Positions 11,352 to 22,226 of a stretch of 64,000 nt of DNA are shown here, piece by piece. Numbering within the stretch: position 1 is the stretch's first letter; every line of letters starts with the position of its first letter. The stretch is from Alloteropsis semialata (taxonomy: Eukaryota > Streptophyta > Magnoliopsida > Poales > Poaceae), in NCBI GenBank assembly GCA_004135705.1, contig CM014274.1, forward strand, positions 86,536,155-86,600,154, in the 5' to 3' direction. The notes under the pieces are model-generated. The model ran no database searches and had not been told where the DNA came from. It saw nothing but the letters and a program-made list of their open reading frames with translations. The position numbers and the translations under genes were made by a program.

Positions 11352-11505
11352 TCTTCTGACTGGTTCGGCTGAAACCAGCCAGCAGTACTTTCACCTCACA
11401 AAAAATCAGCCCAACCACCAACCAACCAGCCAGTCAGCAGTAATTTTCTCTCACAGAAAATCAGCCCAGCCACCAGCCGAATCAGCCAGCCGAACGGGCT
11501 GTCAC
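11352..11505. mobile_element. Small GGTTCGGCTG-type MITE
   Basis: It starts CTGACTGGTTCGGCTG and ends CAGCCAGCCGAACGGGC, an imperfect inverted pair. In between are two direct copies of a CCAGCCAGCAGTA.TTTTC.CTCACA-like unit. No coding capacity. Confidence 0.45.
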
Positions 11506-11823
11506 GGGGCGTTGTACGGCTCCTCTCCGTCTAGTACTACAGTACACCCAACCCTACTGCGTCACGTCACTGACACGTTTTTTTTTGCGCTCACGTCACT
11601 GACACGTGGGCACAGTGGAGCTGGGCCGCTGGGGTCATGCGGCATCGGCATGCGGCGTGGCTACGCGCTCAGCTCAGTGCTCAGTTACCAAGACCAAGGC
11701 GGAGACCAGGCCCCACTCGAGAGGGTCGAGGCGAGCCTTTTCTCTTCTCCCTCCCCGGACGTCCCTTCTTCTCCGGTTCTCCCCTCTCCAGAGTCCCCAC
11801 CTTGTTCTCTTGAGCGAAAGAAG

Positions 11824-12708
11824 ATGCTCATAACGAGCGGCATGAAACTCATGGATTCACAGCTCCTTTGGGAGTTCGTGGCCTTCCTCAAGGCCAGGTG
11901 GTCGGCGCGCTCCCACGTCGACCAGCGCCGCCGCCGCCTGCGGCAGCTGGTTGCCATGGTCCGCGCCGTCGCCGACGCCGCCGAGTGCCGCGGCGGGGTC
12001 GCCGTCCGCGACGGCTCCCTCTCGGCCTGGCTCCACGTGCTCCGGGCCGACGCGCTGCGCGGGCAGGAGGTCCTCGAGGCCCCCGGCTGCGACGCCGCCG
12101 CCGTCGCGGGCTCCGCGAGGCAGTTCGTCGCGGGCCTCAGGGAGCTGCTCGTGTGCAGCGCCGAGGTGGACCGCCTCACCGATGCTGTCGAGGAGCTCGA
12201 GCGCCTCGCGGGCCCTGGCGGGGACCTCGACATGTTCGTCAAGGTCCTCTGCCTCGACCCCGGCCGCGCGACCGCGATGGAGGTCGACGGCGACGCGCCC
12301 GACGGCGCTCGGGTCCGCCGCGAAGAAGGGAGCAGCAGCAGGGACGGCTCGATCGACACCTGCGCCGGGCTCGCGACCCCGGGCGCCAAGAGGAAGCGCG
12401 CCGCCTGCAGCTCCAGCGCTGACGGGGACCCGGTGCCGCGCGGCCAGCTCGACAGCACGGTCCAGCTGCCGAAGCGCCGGGTGCTCGCTTGGATGCGGCC
12501 GCACCAGTGGCTCCCGGCCGGCTTCGGCGGTCTCTTCGCCGCGCCCCGCGCCGCGACGCCGCCGCCGCCGCTGCCGGTGTCCCGCTCCCAACGCGCCCGG
12601 GCGGTGGCGAAGGCAATGTCGAGGGTTCGACGCCGCATCGGCAAGCCGACGATGCGCCGGCAGCAGCAGCAGAGCCTCGGGCAGCGCCTTTCGCGGATTT
12701 CCTTGTGA
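11824..12708 (+). CDS. Rx-N-like coiled-coil protein, single exon
   Basis: The gene encodes 294 aa from ATG 11824; the next Met, 11842 (MKLMDSQLLWEF), is equally plausible. The frame is open further 5', but that part reads as low-complexity leader. Residues 10-110 (LLWEFVAFLKARW, QRRRRLRQLVAMVRAV, LSAWLHVLRADALRGQEVLE) resemble the N-terminal helical Rx-N bundle of CC-NB-LRR resistance proteins. A second helix region (FVAGLRELLVCSAEVDRLTDAVEELERL) follows. There is no P-loop, NB-ARC or LRR. The C-terminal half is Arg/Ala-rich and low in complexity, with basic clusters (PGAKRKRA and the tail MSRVRRRIGKP) that could direct it to the nucleus. Grasses have many such short Rx-N-only proteins; their functions are mostly unknown. 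No intron is needed. Coding is about 70% GC. Confidence 0.7.
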   Translation: MLITSGMKLMDSQLLWEFVAFLKARWSARSHVDQRRRRLRQLVAMVRAVADAAECRGGVAVRDGSLSAWLHVLRADALRGQEVLEAPGCDAAAVAGSARQFVAGLRELLVCSAEVDRLTDAVEELERLAGPGGDLDMFVKVLCLDPGRATAMEVDGDAPDGARVRREEGSSSRDGSIDTCAGLATPGAKRKRAACSSSADGDPVPRGQLDSTVQLPKRRVLAWMRPHQWLPAGFGGLFAAPRAATPPPPLPVSRSQRARAVAKAMSRVRRRIGKPTMRRQQQQSLGQRLSRISL

Positions 12709-13093
12709 TTGGCCAGGATTTGCTCCTGCATTTTGGTAACAGAGTCACGATTCCCCTTCCGTTTCGAGCAATTAGAGGGTTGAGGGTTCTAGTGGATGCA
12801 AATTACTGGCAAAACGATTGACCTTTCGTGCTATTAAAATTAGAGTACTTGCTAGTTCGGTAGTTCTAGTTTCTCTTGAGCTTGGAATCCATGGGCTGCC
12901 CAGAGTTATCCGACGATAACCTTGTGATTCTGTCAGCTGGAAGCTGAAGTGATTTTCAGCTACTACTAATCCTACTGTTGACTGAGACCGTTAATGTCGA
13001 GATGCTCCAATTACTACTGTACTTGCTAGCTTCATATCTCGGTAGGCTACTCTGTGAGCCACTCAGAGTTCTTCGACGATTTTAACTAGTGAT
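12709..13093 (+). other. 3' flank of the Rx-N-like gene
   Basis: This is probable 3' UTR and spacer of the preceding gene. Nothing else is recognised. Confidence 0.5.
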
Positions 13094-13101
13094 TTTCTGC
13101 T

Positions 13102-13456
13102 GGGCCTGTTTAGTTACCTCAATTTTTCAAACTTTTTTGAATTTTCACTATTCATTAAAAGAAATCTTACATGCATGAAGTAGTAAACGTGTGTTAATGA
13201 TAAAACCCATTCCATAACTCCCGGTAACTTCGCGAGACGAATCTAATGAGCCTAATTAGGCCATGATTAGACAACGTCGTGCTACAGTAAACAATCTCTA
13301 ATGACGGATTAATTAGGCTTAATAGATTCGTCTCGTGATTTCCCGTCCATCCGTGTAATTAGTTTTATAATTAGATCATGTTTGGTCCTCCTAATCTTTG
13401 GTTTAAAATTGCTACGGTAAATTTCGCAAATTTCCCACTCTCAACTAAACAGGCCC
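13102..13456. mobile_element. hAT-like MITE with 8-bp target duplication
   Basis: The ends are GGGCCTGTTTAGTTA and CAACTAAACAGGCCC. The flanking octamers TTTCTGCT (13094-13101) and TTACTGCT (13457-13464) match at 7 of 8 positions, fitting hAT insertion. The core is the same palindromic CTAATGAGCCTAATTAGG unit as at 6877-7231. Confidence 0.75.
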
Positions 13457-13464
13457 TTACTGCT

Positions 13465-14891
13465 AATTCTACTGTTGACTGAGATGGAGGTTTAATCCGT
13501 TATGTAGCGATGCTCACGCTGTAGCGCAGTTTACTTCGGTTCGTTGACTGGCGGCTGGATAACGTCAAGATCTCTGTGTTTGTCGAGCTCGATCAGCTGC
13601 TGTTTTTTTTTCTTTTCCTTTTTCTTAAATAACTAGAGTACTGTAAGCTTTACCTTCAGTAGAGATTAGAGAATACTTGTTGTTCCCGGCCATTCTGCCA
13701 GGGACTCCGCGGACCGCGGTTCCCTGTAACTTTGACTCCAGTCAATGATGCGTCACATGGATGAACAGGCAGTAGAAAGCTCATTTGGCAAACGAACAAA
13801 TTGCTCGTGGAGGGAAAGAATGACTTGGCGAGGAAAGGCTGCGTCAGTGGGTGGCAGTGGCGTCTCCTCGTGCTCGTCGCTCCATTGATCCAATCCATCG
13901 TGCGGCCTGCCTTTGCAGTCTGTTTGCCAATCCATGTGTGATGTGTGAACGCGACGATTCACTCATCAGTGTGAACGCGAGGATGTGGCCGACCATCCGC
14001 TACCAACTCTTGCCTCCATAACTGCAAAGCGCCCGGCGTTCGAGAATCGAGACGCACTTTGCAGGCGGGCCGCGCCTACGTGAAGGAGAACTTGAGGTAC
14101 TACTACAGGCCCAGCTAGCCCATGAAACCAGAGTATTCCAACCCGGCCCAACTAACCTTTAGGTTAAGGCCGTTGAGCAAATCATGTTAACGATCCAATG
14201 GGCTATGCAAGGAGCTGGCCTTTGCTCAACAACCCGGCCCAATTATCATTATTCCCCTCTCAAAGGAGATTTGCCCAAATAGTAAAACCAACATTCCTCC
14301 AAAAAAAATAGTAAAACCAACAGCCATGATTCTGAATTTCTTATTTCTCGGAAGAAAACGCCTGATTGCTGTGGTTAAGATCGCTAACTAATCTTAAGAT
14401 TTAAGAAAGCAACAACCCGTTTGTGCTTGCGCTAATGATGCATGCCTTCACTATTAGCGCCCAAATCATTGCGCGGAATCTCAAAGGGCGATGGAACATT
14501 ATTCCCTGCACCTGCAGTGCGTTGCTATGATCGAGATTGCTGGTGCATCCTCCTTTTGTCTACAAAAGAAAAGCTTCAGAAGAAAACGACACGTTGGTGA
14601 GAGAAATATAAAGATTTATATACAAGTTCTATTTTTGAATTGGCAAAAGTTTAATTTGGCCTCTTTTTGTCACTGTTTCTACTGGTCCCTCGATGAGAAA
14701 AATGCAGGAACGCTCTTCACCCCCAAAGTAAAAAAAAATTACAGAAGATGTTCAAAACTCGGCACTTGAATTTACACTTTGGACGGGAAAACAAGCAACA
14801 AAAGAAAGACACGGACGAGATTTACACGAGAAGGAAACTGGGAATCACACAGCATCGACCGATCACGCCACGCGCGCGAAGGCCTCTTCAG
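13465..14891. other. Intergenic, no gene seen
   Basis: Only short frames without family resemblance are present. The right part is probably the 3' UTR of the minus-strand PADRE gene. Confidence 0.5.
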
Positions 14892-15404
14892 TCAGAGGTC
14901 CTCGGCGATGCAGGCGAGGTGCGGCTGCCACGGCGCGGCGTGGCTGCCGGTGCTCATGCGCCTCCGGTGCTGCTGCGCGGCCGTCCTCTTCTTCGCCGGC
15001 GGCGCCTTAAACTCCGGCGACGACGCGCCGGCGCCGGCGAGCCCCAGCTGCCGTTCGCTCACGACGACGCTGCCCTCCGACTTGCTGCGCACGTGCCGGC
15101 CCGGCGTGCCGCCGCCGCCGCCGTTCTTCTTGCCGTCCGGCACGGATGCGGCCGGGATGAGGAAGTAGATCTCCCCGCGCTCGAGCTCCGAGTCCGGCGA
15201 CACGATGACGATCCTCCGCACCACCCCCTGCGGCGACGAGCATGGCCTGCTGAGCACGTGGTTGGGGTGCGCCGCCAGCACCTCCCCGGCCGACACCGCG
15301 CGGCCGTACTCGTCGACGCGGCCGCTGAGGTGCACGATCCGCACCAGGTCCAGCGCGCCGCACGGCAGCACGCACGCCAGGCAGCACCGCAGGCTGTTGC
15401 CCAT
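14892..15404 (-). CDS. PADRE (DUF4228) domain protein
   Basis: This intronless gene encodes 170 aa. It starts MGNSLRCCLACVLPCGALDLVRIVHLSG in style, the typical PADRE N-terminus; Gly2 with nearby Cys residues makes N-myristoylation and palmitoylation possible. The conserved core runs to about residue 85: VRIVHLSGRVDEY, VSAGEVLAAHPNHVL, and the strand plus GEIYFLIP. The rest is disordered and basic (GGGGG, KKRTAAQQHRRR) and ends HLACIAEDL. PADRE genes are known as small plant genes that respond to pathogens, cold and other stress; their biochemical role is not known. A TATATATA box lies about 130 bp upstream. GC content is very high, as in many grass single-exon genes. Confidence 0.88.
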   Translation of the reverse strand: MGNSLRCCLACVLPCGALDLVRIVHLSGRVDEYGRAVSAGEVLAAHPNHVLSRPCSSPQGVVRRIVIVSPDSELERGEIYFLIPAASVPDGKKNGGGGGTPGRHVRSKSEGSVVVSERQLGLAGAGASSPEFKAPPAKKRTAAQQHRRRMSTGSHAAPWQPHLACIAEDL

Positions 15405-15533
15405 GCTAGCTAGCTACCTGATCGACGCCGTGCCGCTGCCGCTGCGCGCCGCGGCTGCTTCGGTCCTTCGCTTTCTCTCTCCTCCACCTCCTCCTCCCCT
15501 CTTTCTCCTCACTGTGGCGATGTGGCCAGCACG

Positions 15534-15541
15534 TATATATA
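15534..15541 (-). promoter_or_regulatory. TATA box of the PADRE gene
   Basis: TATATATA on the minus strand lies 130 bp before the ATG. A CT-rich leader of roughly 100 bp would follow. Confidence 0.65.
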
Positions 15542-16047
15542 GTGGAGGACAAAGAAAGGACCGGGAAGCAATTAACAATGGTGATTCGGATTAACAGTTT
15601 GGTGAGGGGACAGGAGAGATGGGAACTCACCACCCATCTTATCTAGAGTTCTAGAGACTCTGAACTATGAAGCCTGAACCACACTCAATCCATCAGTGAA
15701 GGACTGATTCAAAGTTTCAAACTGCACATTGATTTTTTTTTCTGTGGCAAAATAACTAATTAATTATAACTTAATTAGTGCCCATGTTCTGGCGATGATT
15801 TTAATTTTGTTTTCGCTTTTGGAGCTAGCTGATGCGCCAATGATTCGCACACGGCACACTCATGCGCACAGCCATGCTGCCCTGCTGGAGCTTGGTTGTA
15901 CTGTATCCTGCCCTCCTCTCCTCACTGATGATGATGTGTGGGTTGGATTGCATGACTGCTGCAAGCGATGCAACAAGAGCGCTACAAGTGTGAATGCACG
16001 ATTGGTTATGAGAGCTCAGGTCTGAATAATTTCGATCTTCTTTTAAG
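15542..16047. other. Intergenic upstream of the PADRE gene
   Basis: Probable promoter region of the minus-strand gene. No other feature is recognised. Confidence 0.5.
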
Positions 16048-16091
16048 NNNNNNNNNNNNNNNNNNNNNNNNNNNNNNNNNNNNNNNNNNNN
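16048..16091. other. Assembly gap (44 N)
   Basis: Forty-four undetermined bases. True length is unknown. Single Ns also occur at 23046 and 38093. Confidence 0.98.
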
Positions 16092-16714
16092 CTTCGGTGT
16101 GTGCTCGTTGTGGTGTGGCAGTGCCACCGTGGCCCTGCTAGATTTCGTTACCGAATCATTATTCGATCGTTTCGTTGTACTAACAAATCGACAGGACTAG
16201 CACTATTAGGGTTAGAGATAAACGCCTGCAAATGGTTGGCAAGTGACGGAAAGGGCCACATGGCGATGTTCATGAACTTATTGTATCAATTCCATCGAGA
16301 AAAAAAATGCTTTAACTCTGCGCTTTATTCGTCGCCTGATCAACAGCCAGTCAGCTCTATAGTAGTACTTGGTACATGCTTGTACGAAGTAACAAGTTGC
16401 AGCATTGGCTTATCCGCGTATGTACTAGGTATAAGGTACTCTCCATCCTTACCGTACACGGGTACATTGGTGGCCGAACGTGGGGGCCTCCATGGGAACA
16501 GTGGCCAAGGCCCAACGAGATGCCCCCCATCGGGCCGATCCGATCCGGATCCGTCGCGCCACCATCACGACACGTGGCCCCCCGTCCACACGGGCGCTGG
16601 CACACGTCCACCGATTCAACGGGCCGGTACACCGAACACGTTCCCAAGCTCCCCTTCACGAATCACGATCCAGAACCTCCCATGCATAGTTCCATGTCCC
16701 ACGGTGCGACCGTG

Positions 16715-17115
16715 CGAGCAGAGATGGATTCGGATCGGATATACATGGGATCAAATTCGGATATCACCTTTTACCATATTTTAATTTGAATAAAGATCAA
16801 ATACGAATCTTGTCGAATATGAATACAGATGCGAATGTTGTCTATTCTTATCGGATATGATACAAAATAAATACATCGAATACGGATTCACATTCGGATA
16901 GATGGCTTCATCACGTGCTAATTCTTCATGAATACGGATAATATCGGATATTCCATATTTTATTCGAATACAAATATAGATTCGGATAGAGAAAATTGAT
17001 GAAAAGCGAATTCGGATATTTTCATTTAACATCCATATTAAAATTGAATATAAATACAGATATCTATATTGATGTTTTAATCGAATACAAATACGGATAA
17101 TTCGGATGTGTGCAC
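16715..17115. repeat. CGGATA-rich degenerate repeat
   Basis: The segment has about 400 bp of diverged ATTCGGATA and AATACGGATA words. It begins GAGATGGATTCGGATCGGA, and the right side reads ATTCGGATGTGTGCACGTCCC. It is probably a decayed non-autonomous transposon. There is no coding sequence. Confidence 0.55.
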
Positions 17116-17511
17116 GTCCCAATCCATCGGTGCGAGGGCGACCACGGGAGTGCACGTGTGAGCGCGTCGACCACTTGCCAGTCCCTTTCGATGGGCCACA
17201 TCCAGACGCGTGCGTGAGGTAGCCGCCGGCCTGGCCAGGCGCTCACATGGGCCTGAACCCAACTGCACCGGGCTTTTTAGTTGGGCCATTTCCTATGGAT
17301 AGAGATCAAAAGCGGCCCAAATACTGGATAGATCTCCTGCAGTCCGCCCAGGACGCGGGGCCCAAGCCCAACCCAAATGCTCTCTCCGACCGGTCGGCAG
17401 TCGCCGACTCGCCGTGCTCCCGGGTCCCGACACGGCGACGGCGACTCTCTGCTCCAGCGCTCCTCCCTGACTCTGACTGTCCTCCCCCTCTTTCTCACCG
17501 GATCGCGTAAA

Positions 17512-18085
17512 AGGCGGCAGACAGTTGGTTGGCTTCCATGGCTGGCCTTGCCGTTCTCGGCTGCTCGCATTTGCGATGCGTCTTCCCTTCACGAGGGTAA
17601 CCACCCATTTCTGGAGCGCGCGGTTCCTCGCCGGAGACGCGATAGGCCTCTGCCTTTTGCCTCCGTGCCTTTCGCGAGTGCTCGGCTGCTTGCTCACCTC
17701 ATCTCTTTGCGCCTTTTCTGGTTCTCTCTCGGCGGGTGTTCACTCAGGCGGGGTCCTTCGCCAACAAGGCAACGATTAACAGATCGAGAGAGAAGTGACT
17801 CGGCTAGCTAGGATCGAGCAGGTAGCAGTTAGTTTGCTTCCATGGCGCACCTTGCCACTCTTGGCTGCGCGCATGCGATGCGTCTTCACGAGGCCAACCA
17901 CCCATCCATTCTCGACCGATTCCTGTTCCTCGCTCGAGACGCGATCAACCAGTGTGTGCCTTTTACCCTGCTGCCTTTCGTGGATGCTGAACTCATCTGC
18001 TCTTTCGGCCGCTCGACGCGTCAGAGGATCGGATGTGCCCTTCTCTGCTCTCTCGGCGGGTATTTAGTACTCAGGTGGTGCCGTG
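17512..18085 (+). repeat. Imperfect tandem duplication upstream of NHL gene
   Basis: Two units, about 17512-17755 and 17816-18085, align along their length with offset 304 rising to about 328. Shared landmarks are GGCTTCCATGG/TTGCTTCCATGG, GCGATGCGTCTTC, CCACCCAT, TTCCTCG, GAGACGCGAT, GCCTTT and CTCTCGGCGGGT. Each unit has an ATG in the same place with an open frame of 84-101 codons, but the two proteins do not match. The pair may be duplicated leader or promoter DNA of the following gene. Confidence 0.65.
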
Positions 18086-18222
18086 GTGTCCATTGCCATT
18101 GCTATCGATTCAGAAGCAGCTCGGCTGGGACGACATCAGGAGAGTGAAGAACCTTGCTAGCTAGCTAGGTAGCCACCGACTCGATCCGGGCGTCAGCGCG
18201 AGCGTGCTCGGCCGGGATCACC

Positions 18223-18888
18223 ATGGCCGACAACGACATCGGCTGCTGCGGCGCCTGCTGCCTGTTCTGCTGCGCCTGCGGCTTCAAGGCCATCTGCAAC
18301 TTGTACACGTTCCTCGCCGCGGTGGCGCTCGCCGCCGTGCTCGCCGCGGCCTTCGGCTTCCCCCTCCCCGTCCGCGCCACCGTCACCGACGCCTCGCTGG
18401 CGCGCCTCGACCTCATCGGCAACCACAACGGCGCCGGCGCGGCCCCTCCTTCCCTCGCGTACAACCTCTCCCTCACCGTCGTGGTGCGGAACCGGAACTG
18501 GGCCATGCGCGCCGAGCTCGCGGCCCCGCTCGACGCCGAGCTCCGCTTCGCGGGGCGGCGCTTCGACGGCGCCCGCCTGACCGGCGCGGGGCGGAGGGTC
18601 GCGCCGCGGAGGGCGGCCGAGTTCCGCGTGCTGGCGGTGTCGCCGCCGCGCGGCGTGTCGCTCGGCAGCGACACCGCGGCGGCGGAGCTCGCCAGGGAGA
18701 TCGCCGCCTCGGGGGTCTTCGAGCTCGAGCTGAAGCTCGCCGGGGAGGTCAGGTACCGCCCGGTGCACGTCGGCCGGAGCAGGAGGCTGGAGGTGACGTG
18801 CCCGGTGAAGATGCTGGTGCCTACGCCGGCGACCGCGCCGCTGGGGACGCACCTGATGGTGCTCGACAAGGTCATCACGTGCGAGTAA
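18223..18888 (+). CDS. NDR1/HIN1-like (LEA-2) membrane protein
   Basis: This intronless gene encodes 221 aa. The start is MADNDIGCCGACCLFCC; the Cys-rich head is a likely palmitoylation site and is typical of NHL proteins. One transmembrane segment spans about residues 24-46 (LYTFLAAVALAAVLAAAFGF). The rest, extracytoplasmic by analogy, is a LEA-2 beta-sandwich with the family pattern: LAYNLSLTVVVRNRNWAMR, then a polar linker, FELELKLAGEVRY, and the closing TCPVKMLVP. NHL proteins sit at the plasma membrane and are linked to defence and hypersensitive responses; NDR1 itself supports CC-NB-LRR signalling. Length is normal for the family. Codon use is extremely GC-rich. Confidence 0.88.
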   Translation: MADNDIGCCGACCLFCCACGFKAICNLYTFLAAVALAAVLAAAFGFPLPVRATVTDASLARLDLIGNHNGAGAAPPSLAYNLSLTVVVRNRNWAMRAELAAPLDAELRFAGRRFDGARLTGAGRRVAPRRAAEFRVLAVSPPRGVSLGSDTAAAELAREIAASGVFELELKLAGEVRYRPVHVGRSRRLEVTCPVKMLVPTPATAPLGTHLMVLDKVITCE

Positions 18889-19677
18889 CTAGCTAGCAGA
18901 AAGTACCACATCACAACTAGTAACGTACTCTTGCATAGTTGCATTGGACACAGTTTAGGAAGACATGATTGGATCTGCATGAACAGAAAAAAAAATCTAA
19001 CCGGATTCATATGCATTCATGTTTGAATCAGCTCCAACGTGTATCATTCCCCTTCCTGAAATCTATCTGAGATTCTTGGAAGCTCTGTGGCAGTAAAATG
19101 TAGATCATTTTCGATGATTCAATCATCAGTATTTCGATTGTGTTCGTCGCCTAGTATGTTTACATGCATCGTTCATATGTTCGTGTACAAAAATGTAACG
19201 ATCGAACACCGTCTGGTTGGTGCTTAAAGATTGGGAGTTTTGGTCGACGATTGCAAGTGTCGCTGTGTGATCTTGCATTGTTTACCACCTGACTCGCTCG
19301 AGCTCGAACTCTCTCTAGGCATGGGGCGTGCACGCCATTTTGGGTCTCGATCCCCTACCGACCGAGTTCGTCACATTCATTCTACTAAGACAATACTTGG
19401 CTTGCACGGCTCAGATTTTGCCATTTCTGGCTACTCTTACTGTCATATGTGATGCTTTTTCACACATGATCATCCGCAACTCTGGATCGATCTGTCCACT
19501 TTATTGTCTAATTCTTATATCCTACATGTTCATCGGCATCAATTGCCAGTCACTGGTGGTATTTATTCAGATATTGTGAACCGTCCATTGTGGTAGGAAC
19601 TGGTTTTGCAAGGCAACTAAACTAGTATTGATGTATTGGGTTCACGAGTGATGCCCACATATCTAAGTACCAGTATT
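18889..19677. other. 3' flank and intergenic
   Basis: Likely 3' UTR of the NHL gene, then spacer. The segment AGTATTGATGTATTGGGTTC (about 19625) resembles sequence just after the MITE (about 20005), so the MITE lies between two diverged copies of a short repeat. Confidence 0.5.
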
Positions 19678-19999
19678 GGCCCTGTTTAGATGAACAAGTT
19701 TCAACTATTCATGAGTCACATAGTGCTAAATATAGATTATTGACAAAACCCATTTCATAACCCGGGTAAATTCGTGAGACGAATCTATTGAGCCTAATTA
19801 GGACATGATTAGGCAATGTGGTGCTACAGTAAACAATCTCTAATGATGGATTAATTAGGCTTAATAGAATCATCTCGTGATTTCTCGTCCACCTGTGTAA
19901 TTAGTTTTATAATTAGATCATGTGTTAGTCCTTCTAATTAGCATCTTTAAACTTGATGTGACATTTTCAGCAAGTTTTCACTCCCAACTAAACAAGGCC
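19678..19999. mobile_element. hAT-like MITE
   Basis: The ends are GGCCCTGTTTAGATG and CAACTAAACAAGGCC, with the common palindromic core (GACGAATCTATTGAGCCTAATTAGG). CAGTATTGG on the left and CCAATACTG on the right sit just outside as a further inverted pair. Confidence 0.7.
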
Positions 20000-20624
20000 T
20001 AAACCAATACTGATGTATCGGGCTCGGGAGTGAAGAGAGATTGTGTGTGGGCCTCGCTCCCTGTCGCTGGTAAGGTTCAGGTACTGCCGTGCGCCTGTGC
20101 CGCCTTATCTGATTATGAGTAACAATAAGCGAGAATCCTATCAAATACCTTGTTTAATTTTTATTATTCTCTATAATAACCGAAAGGAGAGAATCGATAA
20201 TATCTCCGTTTACTTTAAAATCTAAATATGGCTGAGAGAAGTGGAAACAAACACGTCCGAAGACACTAACGGAAATTAAGCTTTAGGTGTGTGTTAATCG
20301 TATACTGCACATACTCTGCATTGCATAGGGTGCAACTTAGGTAGGTTTATATGATCAGCTGCCGAAGAATTTTTTTTTAAACAAACCTTTGAACCCTCTA
20401 GCATGGATTTATATTTATTTGACAATATGCATTTGCAATTCTAGATAGCTCCATCCCTAGCATTATTATGTGCCGAGTTCTTTAGAACCCAAGCACCTAG
20501 AGCGAATATGGCCATTTTAAGACTTTAAACAATATCTCACCGTATATTTTTCCTTCACTCCTATGTTTACTGAATACCTTCCCTCGAAACAAAGATGTGA
20601 AACTGAACACCTTTTTCACTTGGT
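20000..20624. other. Intergenic, no gene seen
   Basis: AT-rich spacer without recognisable features. Confidence 0.5.
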
Positions 20625-21633
20625 GAATAACCACTTTTGTCTCTAAACTATCATCCAGCTCAATCTCGTCCCTAAACTATGAAAATGTCCGCTCTCGTCT
20701 TCTAACTCTCTCAGTTGGTTCAAATTTATCCTTCTTCTGATGCTTGCCATGCTGGCACGCCTCGTCATTGCCCAGTCATCTAGGGTTTTGATTTGTCTTG
20801 AATTGACCCTTTTGCCCCCCTTCCTCCTCTTTTAACATTAGGCACAAGATCGCAGCCGCCTCTCATTTCCCCTCCCATGGCGACTACACAGGAGTTCTAG
20901 GATTTGGTGAGGGATGGACGATGTTGTGGATAGGAGGAGTCGTGTTGTTGTCGTTTGTTTGCTGAATTCATGGAGTGAAGACCGTCTAGTATCGTAGAGG
21001 TGTGTCGACGATTGAAGGTACCCATGGATCCGAGTTTGATTTCATTTCTTTGGATGGAATTTGACCATGTAGTGGATCTATAGGAAAGAATTGATATGGC
21101 ACATGTTAAGGTATTGATTGTTAGATTTCATGTCAATAGGGACATTGTTTCTGATGGGTCACAGATGCACCGCTCTTTTCCTTGCTTGTGTTGGTCCTCT
21201 TGCTCGCCCTTCATTAGAGCCGCATGACATTGAATTGGGAGAGATGGAGGGGGTTGACGGCCTGGTTTGGGGGAAAACTTCTTGGGAACGACGAGTTGTT
21301 GGGGGTGGCGAATTAGTTATTAGCATTGCAGGTGTTGAGTGCTGCGAGCTTCTTTGGATCACTGAGCTGCTAGGAGGCGGTGACCTGATTTGGAATGCCG
21401 AGCACAATCACGGAAAGAAGACCTCGACCTAGAGTAGATGAGTCATTGACGCAAAAGAAGGGTAGAAACAATAATTTACAAAACTAGCTCAAGGAACACC
21501 AGCATGGTGAGTGACATTGAAAGAAGGATGAATTTGAGCTGATTGAGAAAGTTGAAAGACGATAACGACCATTTTCGTAATTCATGGATAAAATTGAACA
21601 TTGGCTCATAGTTTAGGGACAAAACTGTTATTC
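20625..21633. mobile_element. Long-TIR Mutator-like element, about 1.0 kb
   Basis: The two ends are inverted repeats of roughly 100 bp with moderate divergence: GAATAACCACTTTTGTCTCT on the left, and minus-strand GAATAACAGTTTTGTCCCTA on the right. Both continue into ...CTAAACTAT and ...TCAAATTYATCCTTCTT. The form is that of a non-autonomous MULE, but I found no matching 9-bp flank. The interior includes a short frame (21118-21432) with no family resemblance. Confidence 0.6.
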
Positions 21634-22217
21634 TGTCTTTTCGTTTCCTGTATCAAGAGTTAGAGTGTAATCATCGAGCATCCAGATCCAAGTGTCCTAG
21701 GTGGAAATTTTTTTGGTAGAACTCTTGTTCTAGTGCTGACTACCACTAGACCATGAACCATGCTTGTCCTAAATCCTAATGCACCAATGAGATGGCGTGT
21801 AAACGGCTTCAACTTTTCCCATATTTGGCTAGTCATTTATTTTGAAGTCTTTCCCTAGAAAGAAATTACCTAATACATATGCCTTCACACATGACCATTC
21901 ACCTTTATCTTTATGAAGACTTGATCGGCCTATCTCTTTAATTTTGTTGCCTTCTGTGTGTACTATATATGCCAGTGTCAATCAGCGTGCACCCGTGTCG
22001 CTAGTTTATTCTGGTTCTTATATGACGTCTCTTGTACTCTCGGTTTTCAAATGTTTTAATTATATGATATGTATGATGTTTATGATAAGTAATTCTAAAA
22101 GTCTAATAACGAGGAAAAGTTTGGTAGAGCTCTCATAGCAGTAGCTCCCAAAATAATTCTAGGGGAGGATATGTTATTGCAAAGAAGTGATTTTAGTCTA
22201 ACTATGTGAGGATTTTA
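21634..22217. other. Intergenic, no gene seen
   Basis: AT-rich spacer without recognisable features. Confidence 0.5.
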
Positions 22218-22226
22218 TAAAATAAA

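Noticed and set aside
11295..11823. Upstream extension MYGSSPSSTTVHP of the Rx-N-like gene
   Set aside because: It runs from MITE-flanking DNA, is low in complexity, and lacks family similarity; treated as leader.
11685..12748. Long overlapping frames on both strands across the Rx-N-like gene
   Set aside because: They are shadows caused by 70% GC. Only the plus frame from 11824 gives helical family-like sequence and a normal start.
15007..15413. Other frames over the PADRE gene
   Set aside because: The minus frame 15404-14892 has the PADRE motifs and a TATA box; the rest are shadows.
18165..19016. Minus-strand 283-aa frame over the NHL gene
   Set aside because: It is antisense to a clear LEA-2 protein, and its composition is GC-driven Arg/Ala/Ser.
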